In this document: one piece after another, positions 37,401 through 45,578 of the stretch
Layout of the letters: the number at the start of each line of letters is the position of its first letter
Numbering within the stretch: position 1 is the stretch's first letter
Assembly: GCA_016278325.1 (NCBI GenBank)
Contig: JADQCB010000037.1
Coordinates: 52,814-116,813, forward strand
Origin: Actibacterium sp.
Lineage (GTDB): Bacteria; Pseudomonadota; Alphaproteobacteria; Rhodobacterales; Rhodobacteraceae
DNA: 64,000 nucleotides
Reading direction: 5' to 3'
The notes under the pieces: generated by a model
The model's input: only the letters and a program-made list of their open reading frames with translations
The model's database searches: none
What the model was told of the DNA's origin: nothing
Made by a program: the position numbers and the translations under genes

Positions 37401-38356
37401 GCGTTTTTCAGCGTTGCCTCACGCTTTTTCAACTGTCGCCGGGCAAGGTCCAGCTCGCCCGTGCGAAGTTGCAGATCCAGCGCCAGAGGCGTTATTTCGG
37501 GCTGCGCGCGCGGGGCGGCGGGCCTGAGACCGGTCGCTGGCCGGCGCAGGCTTTCGGTCACATCGTTGACATGGCAGACAATGAAATCCACCTCGCCATC
37601 CGGCCCGCGCAGCGGCATGTTGATCGGTCGCCAGTATCGCTCTTCGAATTTTCCGCTCGCTCTGTCCATGATCGGATATCGTATCGTCGCCATCGCGTCC
37701 GTTTGCCCCGTATCCAGCACCTTGAGAAACGAGGCGCGCACCAGCTCGGTTCCGTCGAAATCGGGCTCGTCGGGCGGGGGCGGGAAAATATCGAACAGCT
37801 TGCGCCCCTTGATCTCGTGGCGCTCGGTGTTGGTCAGCCGCAGGCAGGTATCGGTGACGGCCGTTATCTCGAACCCGTCCCGCGACAGGACGAAGAACTG
37901 GCCCGGAACAGCCTCGAACAGGGCCTGGAAATGCTGCGACGCGGCCTCTGCTTCCCGGCGGGCGCGGGATTCGCGCGCGAGCAGCTCCTCCTTTTCCTGG
38001 TCGGCCTCGAACAGCGGCGTGAGATCGCGCACCGAGACAAGCCGCGCGTCGGTGCCGTCGAAGTCGAAGGCATGAGAGGCGACATTGACATGGATGATCC
38101 GGCCAGACTTCAGGCGATGCCGCCACATCGAGGATTCCTGGAAGGCGTCGGTCGTGTTCCTGACATTTTGCCACAACGCATCGCGATCTTCGGCCGGGCG
38201 GATATCGGCGATCGTCATCGCCAGGAACTCGTCCCTGCTATAGCCGTATCGGGCCACCGCGGCGCGGTTCACATCCAGGAAACGAAGCGTCTGCCGATCA
38301 TAGATCCACATCGCGTCGGGATGGTTTTCGAAAAATGCCTCGCGCGCTTCGGTCAT
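34403..38356 (-). CDS. Soluble multi-PAS hybrid sensor histidine kinase
   Basis: A 1317-residue protein without membrane helices. About seven PAS repeats occupy residues 1-940; then HisKA (phospho-His in LTGGVTHDMNN, ~955), HATPase (DTGPGMTPE, TGLGLSMVFG) and a C-terminal receiver (VVEDDAAVR, phospho-Asp in LFTDIVMPGG ~1245, Lys in LGKPYR). The sixth PAS (~residues 700-830) has the LOV-like signature GKTPRILQG, but the photoactive cysteine of GRNCRFLQG is replaced, so flavin photochemistry is not expected. ATG 38356 was chosen because PAS1 starts there. The orphan output partner is unknown; signals are probably cytoplasmic. Confidence 0.9.
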   Translation of the reverse strand: MTEAREAFFENHPDAMWIYDRQTLRFLDVNRAAVARYGYSRDEFLAMTIADIRPAEDRDALWQNVRNTTDAFQESSMWRHRLKSGRIIHVNVASHAFDFDGTDARLVSVRDLTPLFEADQEKEELLARESRARREAEAASQHFQALFEAVPGQFFVLSRDGFEITAVTDTCLRLTNTERHEIKGRKLFDIFPPPPDEPDFDGTELVRASFLKVLDTGQTDAMATIRYPIMDRASGKFEERYWRPINMPLRGPDGEVDFIVCHVNDVTESLRRPATGLRPAAPRAQPEITPLALDLQLRTGELDLARRQLKKREATLKNAQRLARLGHWELDLNTGRAHWSPELYDLFGVSPTTFGNARDEFLALVHPDDRARYVETQEAAIREKHGFEVEFRARGAGGTERIMREIGEVVEIGQRPVLSVLTQDITDIRRIEKRAEQMSDLLRLAGRMVRLGSWRVDLEPLGVTWGEGTDIIHDMPGLKAPSLEESFEFYVPEHRGRLRAAFQAAVMDGTPYDETLQIVSATGRRKWVRAIGEPERGADGAIRCVRGALQDVSELVFMRDEAKAVSERLMQTLENISDGFMTLDSDWCFRYLNSRAEEILGRSAETLIGRNVWTEFPETAGTRFKREYETAIREARTVRFVAHVPAPLDGWFEVNAYPTDDGLAVYFRDVTDARKTQEHLRLLDAAVSRQNDILLITEGQQIDAPDGPRIVYVNDAIEAITGYKRDEVIGKTPRILQGPNTQRAELDRIRQAISAGRSVRSELRNYRKDGTEFWLEVEITPLLDEDGRPAHFVAVERDISARKAQELALLESQERFRLLSLATHDVIWDWDATTDMMWWNENMQTTFGYDRTPVPRSPEAWERRVHPDDRARVADAFQQTIDGAGSTWQSEYRYLRADGSVAHVMDRGFIMRDAKGKPARVLGCMTDVSERKQTEERLRQSQKLEAIGQLTGGVTHDMNNLLTIIMGNSEILSGRLVDRPELRSMVEDTLSAAERGAELGQRLLAISRQQPLQPRMINANHLIAGVKGLLKRTLERNIDLEICPAVEPCIIEADPVQLELAILNIVLNARDAMVDGGRLVIETGRVNLDHSVNSSNIDVDPGDYVVISVSDTGPGMTPEVREKAFEPFFTTKATGKGTGLGLSMVFGFAKQSGGHARIYSEPGVGTTVRIYLPCAGETEIPVPDSPAQPRVRGGAEHILVVEDDAAVRKHLVAQLRDQGYRVTPSGTGPGALEILQDMGDIDLLFTDIVMPGGLNGRQLADAALAQRPDLKILFTSGYTENVILHHGRLDEGIHFLGKPYRRDDLLAKVREVLDLPG

Positions 38357-38566
38357 TCGCTTTTCCCGGTTTTGCGGGTGTCCGTTAACGCAAGCTAAGG
38401 ATATCGCTTTGCCCACCGCAACAACAAAGGCCGGCGCCACGCAAACCGACCGTTCCCCGGCAAGACCGTCCACGGGCGATCACCGGACAAGGCGGCAGAT
38501 CGCGTTTCGGATCTTGACCCGGGCCGCATAAACCGACAGCCAGACCTGATCAGCAAGGAGAAACCG

Positions 38567-39226
38567 ATGCGGGCCAGGGCAATGGACGATGATGAAGGGG
38601 TGCCACCGCTGCTGCTGGCATTGATCGGCGCGATGACCGCGATCGAGCTGCTGCTGTCGGCCGCGGACCGGGGCCTGCTGGGCGCCACGGACTGGCGACA
38701 GATCGCGCTGATCCACGGCGCCTTCTGGCAGCCGGTCATGGACGGAACGGCCCGGCCTGCCTTCAGCGGCCAGGCGATCACCATGTTCGCAAGCTATGCC
38801 TTCCTGCATGGCGGCCTGCTGCACTTGGCGATGAACGCCGTCATCCTGCTGTCGCTGGGCAAGTTCGTGGCGCAGCGGGCCGGACAATGGGCCATGCTTT
38901 TATTGTTCCTGGTCTCGGCCGTCGCCGGGGGGCTGACCTTCGGCCTTCTGTCACGGGGCGCCGGGCCGATGATCGGTGCCTCGGGTGCGGTCTTCGGATT
39001 TCTCGGGCTTTGGCAATATTGGGAAGCCGCCACCCGCCGTCGCCTGCGCGCGTCGCTGCAACCGGTTCTGGCCACGATCGGCACGCTGATTGCCATCAAC
39101 GTGGCGATGGCCGTTTTCATGGGCGGCGCATTGGCCTGGCAGGCCCATCTGGGCGGTTTCCTTGCCGGTGTCGCCCTGGGCCCCCTGATGACCGGTTTTG
39201 CACGGCGCCGGGCCATGCGGCGCTGA
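38567..39226 (+). CDS. Rhomboid-family intramembrane serine protease
   Basis: A 219-residue membrane protein with about six hydrophobic helices. The catalytic serine is in MIGASGAVFGFLG and the catalytic histidine in WQAHLGGFLAGV; the HLAMNAVILLSLG helix provides the conserved asparagine. It cleaves single-pass membrane proteins within the lipid bilayer; substrates are unknown. It converges with proV across 18 bp. Confidence 0.92.
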   Translation: MRARAMDDDEGVPPLLLALIGAMTAIELLLSAADRGLLGATDWRQIALIHGAFWQPVMDGTARPAFSGQAITMFASYAFLHGGLLHLAMNAVILLSLGKFVAQRAGQWAMLLLFLVSAVAGGLTFGLLSRGAGPMIGASGAVFGFLGLWQYWEAATRRRLRASLQPVLATIGTLIAINVAMAVFMGGALAWQAHLGGFLAGVALGPLMTGFARRRAMRR

Positions 39227-39244
39227 GCGCGCGCCACCCGACCG

Positions 39245-40327
39245 TCAGACCGCCGCCGCGCGGATACCCTCTGACGAGGCGCCGGTGGGCACCAGGGCGC
39301 GGACCACCATCTGCATGTCCAGAACCCCCACCTGTTTTCCTTCATGCACGACGCGGAAGACCTTCGCGGTATTGCCCTCGGCCTTGGCGATCACCGATTC
39401 CAGGGTGTCGTTGGAATCGACATCGCCGCTGCTTCCCTCTGGGGGCTGCGTCGTCGGCTCCATCACCGAGCGGGTGCGCAAAACGCGCGCGCGATTGATG
39501 TCCGAGATGAAATCGACGATGTAAGGGTCGTTGGGCCGCAGCAGGATTTCCTGCGGCTCTCCCTGCTGGACGATGTAGCCGTCCTTGAGGATCACCAGGT
39601 GATCGGCCAGCTTCAGCGCCTCGTCCAGGTCGTGGGTGATGAAGACCACCGTCTTGGACAATTCCTGCTGAAGATCCAGAAGCAGATCCTGCATGTCGGT
39701 CCGGATCAGCGGATCGAGCGCCGAAAATGCCTCGTCCATCAGCATGATGTCCGAATTCGCCGCCAGCGCCCGGGCGATGCCCACGCGCTGCTGCATGCCG
39801 CCCGAAAGCTGATACGGATATTGCGCGTCATAGCCGCTCAGGCCGACCCGATCGAGCCACCTGTTGGCATCGGCCTCGAAATCCCGGCGCGTATAGCCCC
39901 GCACCGCCTGGGCCATGCCGGCATTTTCCAGAACCGTGCGATGCGGCAGCAAGGCGAATTTCTGGAACACCATCGACATGCGTTCGCGGCGAAGCTTGCG
40001 CAGCTGCGCCTCGTTATAGCCCATCACATCCTCGCCATCGACAAGGATCTGCCCCGAGGTCGGCTCGATCAGGCGGTTCAGGTGCCGGATCAGCGTCGAT
40101 TTCCCCGACCCGGACAGGCCCATGATCACCGTGATCTCGCCTTCGCGCATATCCACGTTGATGTTCTGCAGGCCCAGGACATGGCCGTGCTCTTGCAGCA
40201 TCTGTGGTTTGTCCATGCCCTCCTGAGCGTAAGGCAGCACCGATTCCGGATCGTCGCCGAAAATCTTGTAAAGTTCTCGCACCGAGATCTTTACCCTCTT
40301 GTCGCCGTTGTTCGTTGAATTGGTCAT
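39245..40327 (-). CDS. proV: Betaine/proline-type ABC transporter, ATP-binding protein
   Basis: A 360-residue ProV/OpuAA-type ATPase: Walker A GLSGSGKST, signature LSGGMQQRVGIARALA, Walker B IMLMDEAFSALDP, and C-terminal tandem CBS-like region (FRVVHEGKQVGVLDM) as in osmoregulated betaine importers. It starts 13 bp after proW stops. The complex would import glycine betaine or other quaternary amines for osmoprotection or catabolism. Confidence 0.93.
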   Translation of the reverse strand: MTNSTNNGDKRVKISVRELYKIFGDDPESVLPYAQEGMDKPQMLQEHGHVLGLQNINVDMREGEITVIMGLSGSGKSTLIRHLNRLIEPTSGQILVDGEDVMGYNEAQLRKLRRERMSMVFQKFALLPHRTVLENAGMAQAVRGYTRRDFEADANRWLDRVGLSGYDAQYPYQLSGGMQQRVGIARALAANSDIMLMDEAFSALDPLIRTDMQDLLLDLQQELSKTVVFITHDLDEALKLADHLVILKDGYIVQQGEPQEILLRPNDPYIVDFISDINRARVLRTRSVMEPTTQPPEGSSGDVDSNDTLESVIAKAEGNTAKVFRVVHEGKQVGVLDMQMVVRALVPTGASSEGIRAAAV

Positions 40328-40340
40328 CGGCCCGTCCCTA

Positions 40341-41369
40341 TCAGTTCTGCGCCCTGTTCACGCGCTGTAGCGCGGCCTTGGTGACCCGATCGAGGATCAC
40401 CGCCAGCAGCACGATGCCCAGCCCCGCGACGAGACCGACGCCGAGTTCCAGGTTGCGGATGCCGCGCAGCACGAGGATGCCCAGCCCGGGGGCCGACACC
40501 ATCGAGGCAATCACCACCATCGCCAGGCTCATCATGATGGTCTGGTTGACGCCGGCCATGATGTTGGGAAGTGCCAACGGGATCTGCACGCCATAGAGCT
40601 TTTGTCGCGGCGTCATGCCAAAGGCATCGGCCGCCTCGATCACCTCCTTGTCGACCAGGCGGATGCCCAGGTCGGTCAGGCGGATCACCGGCACGATGGC
40701 ATAGAGGATCACGGCGATGCCGTAGAGTTTCGGCTCGGTCACGCTGAACAGGAAGATCAGCGGGATCAGGTAAACAAAGGGCGGCAAGGTCTGCAACATG
40801 TCGAGGATCGGGATCACGCCGCGCTGCAATCTGTCGCTGCGCGACATTGCGATGCCGATCGGCACCCCGAGGAGCACGCAGATCAGCGCGCATACGAAGA
40901 TGATCGCCAAGGTCTGCATCGCGTATTCGTAGTGATCGATGAACGCCAGCCCGCACAGCGTTATCGCGACCAGCAGCAGAACGCTCCAACGGCGCGACAC
41001 GGCCCAGGTCACGAGCAGTAAAAGCGGGATCAAGATCCACCAGGGGGTCGAAAGCATCACGTCGATCGCCCCGCTCAGCATCCAGCTGAGCGGCTGGGTC
41101 AATGGATCGAGAACCACCTTCAGGCTGTCCTTGACCGACAGGAAACCGGACTCCAGCCCCTGTGTCAGATCCCGCGATTGCGGGAAGTTCGAACACGCCG
41201 CATTGAAGGCGTCCATCGAGGGAAAGGGGATGGTCCAGAGCGAAGATTCGGCGGAGTCCCCGCTGGTCTTCGAGATCAGGTCGGCCATCGACATCGGCGC
41301 GTCGCTGGTTCCCGAATTGCACCATTCGCGCAAACCGAGCGCATTGAATAGCCCATCATAGGTTGCCAT
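40341..41369 (-). CDS. proW: Betaine/proline-type ABC transporter, permease
   Basis: A 342-residue permease with a soluble N-terminal ~90-residue extension, then hydrophobic helices (ILIPLLLLVTWAVSRR, TLAIIFVCALICVLLGVPIG) and the EAA loop EAADAFGMTPRQKLYGVQIP. It forms the membrane channel for ProX/ProV. A hairpin lies between proX and this gene. Confidence 0.93.
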   Translation of the reverse strand: MATYDGLFNALGLREWCNSGTSDAPMSMADLISKTSGDSAESSLWTIPFPSMDAFNAACSNFPQSRDLTQGLESGFLSVKDSLKVVLDPLTQPLSWMLSGAIDVMLSTPWWILIPLLLLVTWAVSRRWSVLLLVAITLCGLAFIDHYEYAMQTLAIIFVCALICVLLGVPIGIAMSRSDRLQRGVIPILDMLQTLPPFVYLIPLIFLFSVTEPKLYGIAVILYAIVPVIRLTDLGIRLVDKEVIEAADAFGMTPRQKLYGVQIPLALPNIMAGVNQTIMMSLAMVVIASMVSAPGLGILVLRGIRNLELGVGLVAGLGIVLLAVILDRVTKAALQRVNRAQN

Positions 41370-41419
41370 GTCGTTTTCCGGACCCGGTGGCCCGCCCCCG
41401 TCAAGGTGTCAAACAGCAA

Positions 41420-41449
41420 AGAACGGGGCAGGTGATCCTGCCCCGTTCT
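41420..41449 (-). terminator. Intercistronic hairpin between proX and proW
   Basis: A perfect 13-bp inverted repeat (AGAACGGGGCAGG / CCTGCCCCGTTCT) around a 4-base loop. On the transcribed strand it is followed by TTGCTGTTTG, a weak U-tract. This arrangement usually protects or partially terminates the mRNA after the binding-protein gene, giving more ProX than ProWV. Confidence 0.8.
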
Positions 41450-41466
41450 GCGCGCGCTCGCATGTC

Positions 41467-42450
41467 TCAGCCGTCGCCCAACAGCTTGGTCAGCTTGTCC
41501 TTGGCCGGGTCGTCGAGCCAGGCAGACCAGACCTTCGGGTTTTCCTGGATGAAGTGAACCGCCGTTTCCTCACCCGAAGCGTTGTTTTCGTCCTGCCATG
41601 CCAGCAGACCGCTCATCGTGCTGGTCTGGAAGCTCATCTTGGTGAAGAACTCTGTCACGTCCGGGTTGCTTTCCGCGAAATCGGTGGTCACCGAGGTCAG
41701 GATCGGCGCCGCCGGGAAATCCGAAACCTTCGGGTTCGGGGTGTCGGCGTTCTGGAGCTTGGCGAAGACGTCGGGCTTGTATTCGCCCAGGTCCACGCGC
41801 GTCATGTCATACTTGCCCATCGGGACGGTCGGACCCCAGTAATAGCCGAACCAGGGTTCTTGCGAGGTCACGGCCGAACCCATCGAGGAGGCCAGAGTCT
41901 CACCCGATCCGTGGTTGAACACCTCGATACCCGAGGATTCGAGATCGAGCGCGCGAACCAGGTTATCCGACACCACCCGGCAGCCCCAGCCGTCGGGGCA
42001 GTTGTTGAAGCGTCCGCCGACCAGCTCGGGGTTCGCCATGATGCCTTCGATGGTCTTCAGTTCCGGGTGTTCTTCGGCCAGGTAGGTGGGAATCCACCAG
42101 CCCTCGATGCCACCGGGCTCCAACACGGAAGTCAGGCGCTTCATCGTGCCGGCCTCTTCGAGCTTGTCATAAGCTTCGCCCGCCGAGTTCAGCCAAAGGT
42201 TGGTCACGACATCCGGTTCGCCGTTTTCCGAAACCGAGGTGATCGCGGGGATCGTATCGGACGGAACCAAGGTTACCTCGCAGCCATAGCCCTGCTCGAG
42301 CAAAAACTTCGCGACGTTGGTGGTGACGTTGGCAGCGGCCCAGTTCATCTGGGCAATCGAAACTTCTCCGCATCCCCCGTTATCCTGCGCAAACGCGGCG
42401 CCAGGAAGCGCGAAAATGCCAATTGCCAAAGCGGAAGATAGCTTTCTCAT
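41467..42450 (-). CDS. proX: Betaine/proline-type ABC transporter, periplasmic binding protein
   Basis: A 327-residue secreted protein with a Sec signal peptide (MRKLSSALAIGIFALPGAAFA cleaved before QDNGG). Mature features of the OpuAC/ProX fold include IAQMNWAAANVTTNVAKFLL, VVTNLWLN, GGIEGWWIPTYLAEEHPEL and WFGYYWGPTV; the aromatic residues form the cation-pi box for quaternary amines. First gene of the proXWV unit. A GGAGAT site precedes the ATG. Confidence 0.93.
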   Translation of the reverse strand: MRKLSSALAIGIFALPGAAFAQDNGGCGEVSIAQMNWAAANVTTNVAKFLLEQGYGCEVTLVPSDTIPAITSVSENGEPDVVTNLWLNSAGEAYDKLEEAGTMKRLTSVLEPGGIEGWWIPTYLAEEHPELKTIEGIMANPELVGGRFNNCPDGWGCRVVSDNLVRALDLESSGIEVFNHGSGETLASSMGSAVTSQEPWFGYYWGPTVPMGKYDMTRVDLGEYKPDVFAKLQNADTPNPKVSDFPAAPILTSVTTDFAESNPDVTEFFTKMSFQTSTMSGLLAWQDENNASGEETAVHFIQENPKVWSAWLDDPAKDKLTKLLGDG

Positions 42451-42757
42451 GTCGATCTCCATCGTGTGTTTCAGATTTGCCGGCAAACCCGGCCTCGTTT
42501 TTATTTTGGATAGCTAAGCATATTAGCCTCAGCCCCCGGATTTCAACCCGCCGGAGACAAAACTCGCGGACCGCCATGTTGACGTTGCGTTGCCCCGGGG
42601 GTCGAACCGTTCCGTTGATCCGATCATACATCGGCGCGCATTTTCGCGCCAGATTTCCAGATGGAGCAATCGGCCACGCCGACCTGGCGCGTTCGCGCCC
42701 GTCGATGTGCCATACCGTCGGCGTTGCCCGCCCCCACCGGGGCGGGTGCCCGGATCG
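42451..42757. other. Intergenic region upstream of proX and downstream of the FAH-family gene
   Basis: 307 bases without a coding frame I can support. It must hold the proX promoter; an AT-richer stretch (42495-42535) is the likely site. Two hairpins are present: GGCGCG/CGCGCC at 42633-42650, and a longer one at 42727-42746 beside the FAH stop. Confidence 0.6.
42727..42746 (-). terminator. GC hairpin downstream of the FAH-family gene
   Basis: An 8-bp stem (CCCGCCCC / GGGGCGGG) around a CACC loop starts 11 bp past the stop of the FAH gene on the transcribed strand. There is no U-run, so termination efficiency is uncertain. Confidence 0.5.
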
Positions 42758-43915
42758 TCAGCCCGTCAACAGACCGCGACCGGCCAGGTTGCGCATCAGC
42801 GCCGCGGCGCCGAAGCGCCATTCGGGGCATTCCGTGGACAGGCGCACAGTGTTCACCAGCGCGCCCAGGCGCGCCTCGGCGATGGTGACCCGGTCGCCGA
42901 CATGGTGGGTAAAGCCCTGCCCGGGCTGGTCGCGATCCTGGACAGGTGCGAAAAGCGTCCCCAGGAACAGCATCATTCCATCGGGATACTGGTGGTGGCG
43001 GCCCAATGTCTGGGCCACGATATCTTCGGGATCGCGGCTGATCTGCGTCATCGAAGAGGCGCCGTCCATCACGAAACCATCCGTGCCCTCGACGCGAAGC
43101 GACAATTCGGCGCGGCGCACGTCCTCCATGCCATAGGAATCGTCGAAAACCCGGATGAAGGGGCCCATCGCGCAAGAGGCGTTGTTGTCCTTCGCCTTGC
43201 CCAACAGCAGCGCCGAGCGTCCTTCGACATCGCGCAGGTTCACGTCATTGCCCAGCGTCGCGCCGCGGATCCGGCCGCGGCTGTCCACCGCCAGCACGAT
43301 CTCGGGTTCGGGGTTGTTCCACTTGCTGATCGGGTGCAGACCGACGCAGGCCCCCCAGCCGACCGAGGCCATCGGCTGGCATTTGGTGAACACTTCGGCA
43401 TCGGGGCCGATTCCGACCTCCAGGTATTGCGACCAGAGCCCTTCGGCCCTGAGCACCTCCTTCACCTTCATCGCCTGGTCCGAGCCGGGGACGATTCCGC
43501 GCAGGCTGTCGCCGATGACACGGGCGACGCGGGCGCGGATGTCCTGCGCCAGGTCGGGATTGCCGGCAGCCTGTTCCTCGATCACGCGCTCGACCATGGA
43601 TTCGGCGAAGGTCACGCCGCTGGCCTTGACCGCCTGAAGATCGGCCGGAGAAAGGAAATGCACCCGCGTCTCGTTCCTGTCCGGATCGCTTTGCGCGAGG
43701 ATCGCTTCAAACGCGCCGAGATCCGTGCCCGGCGCGTTGCGCAGGTAATCCGCCAGATCGTCGCGCTCGATCAGGTCGCGCATGGTAGGCGCCTCGGGGC
43801 TGGTGATGTCGTTCACCCGCCCGGCACGCAGCGTGACAAGCGCCGGGCCCTTCCGTTCCGGATTCCAGACCCGGCCGGCCAGCAGCGCCCCGTTCAGATC
43901 GTCGTTCAGTTGCAT
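42758..43915 (-). CDS. FAH-family 2-keto-3-deoxy-sugar-acid dehydratase-like enzyme (XylX type)
   Basis: A 385-residue fumarylacetoacetate-hydrolase-fold protein starting MQLNDDLNGALLAGRVWNPE. Its length and N-terminal domain fit XylX-type 2-keto-3-deoxy-D-xylonate (or L-arabinonate) dehydratases rather than short FAH hydrolases. Metal-binding acid residues are in NNPEPEIVLAVDSRG and NDVNLRDVEG. It would dehydrate a 2-keto-3-deoxypentonate towards alpha-ketoglutarate semialdehyde. The downstream KGSA dehydrogenase is not in the window. It follows the DapA-family gene by 23 bp, in the same transcription unit. Confidence 0.83.
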   Translation of the reverse strand: MQLNDDLNGALLAGRVWNPERKGPALVTLRAGRVNDITSPEAPTMRDLIERDDLADYLRNAPGTDLGAFEAILAQSDPDRNETRVHFLSPADLQAVKASGVTFAESMVERVIEEQAAGNPDLAQDIRARVARVIGDSLRGIVPGSDQAMKVKEVLRAEGLWSQYLEVGIGPDAEVFTKCQPMASVGWGACVGLHPISKWNNPEPEIVLAVDSRGRIRGATLGNDVNLRDVEGRSALLLGKAKDNNASCAMGPFIRVFDDSYGMEDVRRAELSLRVEGTDGFVMDGASSMTQISRDPEDIVAQTLGRHHQYPDGMMLFLGTLFAPVQDRDQPGQGFTHHVGDRVTIAEARLGALVNTVRLSTECPEWRFGAAALMRNLAGRGLLTG

Positions 43916-43938
43916 GTCTCTCTTCTCCCCCGAATGCT

Positions 43939-44856
43939 TCATTTTCCCCAGCGCAACACCACCGGATCCAGCGGGCGCAACAGTTCGATCAGCGTCGCGC
44001 GCGTTTGCGAATGCAGCGGCGCGATCGGATGGCGGCAGTATTCCGAGGCGATCACGCCGCCCTCGACCATCGCCGCCTTGGCCGCGCGAAATCCGCATTG
44101 CCGGTTCTCGTGGTTGATCGCAGGCAGCACGCGGGCATAGCCGGCCTGCGCCGCCGCGCGGTCGCCGTCCAAATGGTCGCGGACAACCGGCCCGATCAGG
44201 TCGGGGATCATCGCGCTGGTCATGGTCCCGGTCGCGCCCGCGTCGAGATCGGCCATCAGGGTGATCGCCTCTTCCCCGTCGAACGGCCCCTCGATCGCCG
44301 CGCCCCCTTCGGCAATCAGCGCGCGCAGCTTGGCGGCGGCCTGGGGGCATTCGATCTTGAACAGTTTCAGCATCTCGATCTCGCGCGCCATGCGCACCAG
44401 CAGCGGCACCGGCAGATCGACGCCCGACAGCGGCGCGTCCTGCAGCATGATCGGCAGGCCGACCTCGCCCACCTTGGCGAATTGTTCGAAGGTCTGTTCG
44501 GCCGTCCCCTTCAGCGCGGCGCCGTGATAGGGCGGCATCATCATCACCATGGCTGCGCCCTGCGCTTTCGCGCGCGCAGCGCGCGCGACCACGATCTCGG
44601 TGGCGAAATGGCTGATCGTCACGATCACCGGCACCCGCCCGGCGACATGGTCCAGGCTGAGCCGGGTCAGCGTTTCACGCTCTTCGTCCGAAATCAGGAA
44701 CTGTTCCGAGAAATTGGCCAGGATGCAGATCCCGTCGACCCCCTGGTCGATCATGCAGTCCAGAACCCGACGCATCCCGGGCAGGTCGAGCGTTCCATCC
44801 GGGTTGAACGGTGTCGGCGCAACGGGCCAGATTCCGGAATAGCTGTGTCGGGTCAT
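43939..44856 (-). CDS. DapA-family (dihydrodipicolinate synthase/N-acetylneuraminate lyase) aldolase or dehydratase
   Basis: A 305-residue Schiff-base TIM-barrel protein: GIWPVAPTPFNPDGTLDLPG, MMMPPYHG, and the catalytic lysine in LKLFKIECPQAA. The usual tyrosine pair region is less clear. In this cluster it most likely cleaves or dehydrates a 2-keto-3-deoxy sugar acid rather than making dihydrodipicolinate. A copy of the regulon palindrome lies 36 bp upstream. Confidence 0.87.
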   Translation of the reverse strand: MTRHSYSGIWPVAPTPFNPDGTLDLPGMRRVLDCMIDQGVDGICILANFSEQFLISDEERETLTRLSLDHVAGRVPVIVTISHFATEIVVARAARAKAQGAAMVMMMPPYHGAALKGTAEQTFEQFAKVGEVGLPIMLQDAPLSGVDLPVPLLVRMAREIEMLKLFKIECPQAAAKLRALIAEGGAAIEGPFDGEEAITLMADLDAGATGTMTSAMIPDLIGPVVRDHLDGDRAAAQAGYARVLPAINHENRQCGFRAAKAAMVEGGVIASEYCRHPIAPLHSQTRATLIELLRPLDPVVLRWGK

Positions 44857-44892
44857 GTGCGGTTTTCCTTTGCAAAGGCAGAGTCCGGATTT

Positions 44893-44902
44893 TGGTATAC
44901 CA
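44893..44902. promoter_or_regulatory. GntR-type operator A (TGGTATACCA)
   Basis: The palindrome TGGTATACCA, in context TTTGGTATACCAGA, lies 36 bp upstream of the DapA-family gene. It is one of four copies of the same site within the sugar-acid island and resembles the UxuR/ExuR operator. Confidence 0.75.
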
Positions 44903-44941
44903 GATATTCCCGGCTGGAAACCCCGCGATTGGCGGCATGGC

Positions 44942-45541
44942 TCAGCCGCGGCCGAGCGTCGACAAAAGCGCCAGCGCCACGACCCCCAGCATCGAGGCCG
45001 CCATCAGCATGTTGATCCGCCGCTGTGCCCTGTCCGAAAGATTCAGCCGGTGCAGCGACACCCCCGCCCAGAGCCAGGCCAGGTGGATCGGGATCCAGAT
45101 CAGGTTGAGAATGATCAGCTTGGCGCCGGTTTCGAACAGAAGGTTTTCCGGGGCGAAGGCAAACCCGGTGAACAGGGTCGTGTTCACCGCATAGGCTTTC
45201 GGGTTGATGACCTGCAACAGAATGCCGGCCGTGATGCCAGGCGCCTCACGCGCCTCGATGAAGGCGATCTTCGCCCCGGCGAAGGCAATCCGCAACGCCA
45301 GGTAGAGCAGATAGCCGACCGAGCCGATCAGCAGAACCGTCCGGATCACCGGACTGGCCAGCACCACCGCGGCCAGCCCCGAAATCACCGCGGCCGACAC
45401 CAGGTTCGTGCCGACGAACAGCCCGATGAGGTAACGCAGCCCGCGGCGGAACCCGTAGGCGGACCCGACACCGGCAGCAGAGAGAACGCCGGGTCCGGGC
45501 GTGACGATCAACAGGAAAACGGCGGCGGCAAAGGAAAGGAT
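44942..45541 (-). CDS. LysE/RhtB-family exporter
   Basis: A roughly 199-residue membrane protein with the LysE motif LLIVTPGPGVLSAAGVGSAYG and hydrophobic helices (LYLALRIAFAGAKIAF, LIILNLIWIPIHLAWLWAG). No ATG, GTG or TTG fits the full first helix; an ATC at 45541 preceded by GGAGG at eight bases gives ILSFAAAVFLLIVTPGPG, whereas the TTG at 45511 would cut into it. ATC initiation is rare but allowed. It lies between the IdnD-like and DapA-like genes; the exported compound is unknown. Confidence 0.82.
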   Translation of the reverse strand: MLSFAAAVFLLIVTPGPGVLSAAGVGSAYGFRRGLRYLIGLFVGTNLVSAAVISGLAAVVLASPVIRTVLLIGSVGYLLYLALRIAFAGAKIAFIEAREAPGITAGILLQVINPKAYAVNTTLFTGFAFAPENLLFETGAKLIILNLIWIPIHLAWLWAGVSLHRLNLSDRAQRRINMLMAASMLGVVALALLSTLGRG

Positions 45542-45578
45542 GGGGCGGCCTCCTTCGGGTTCACTGCATGGCAGACCG

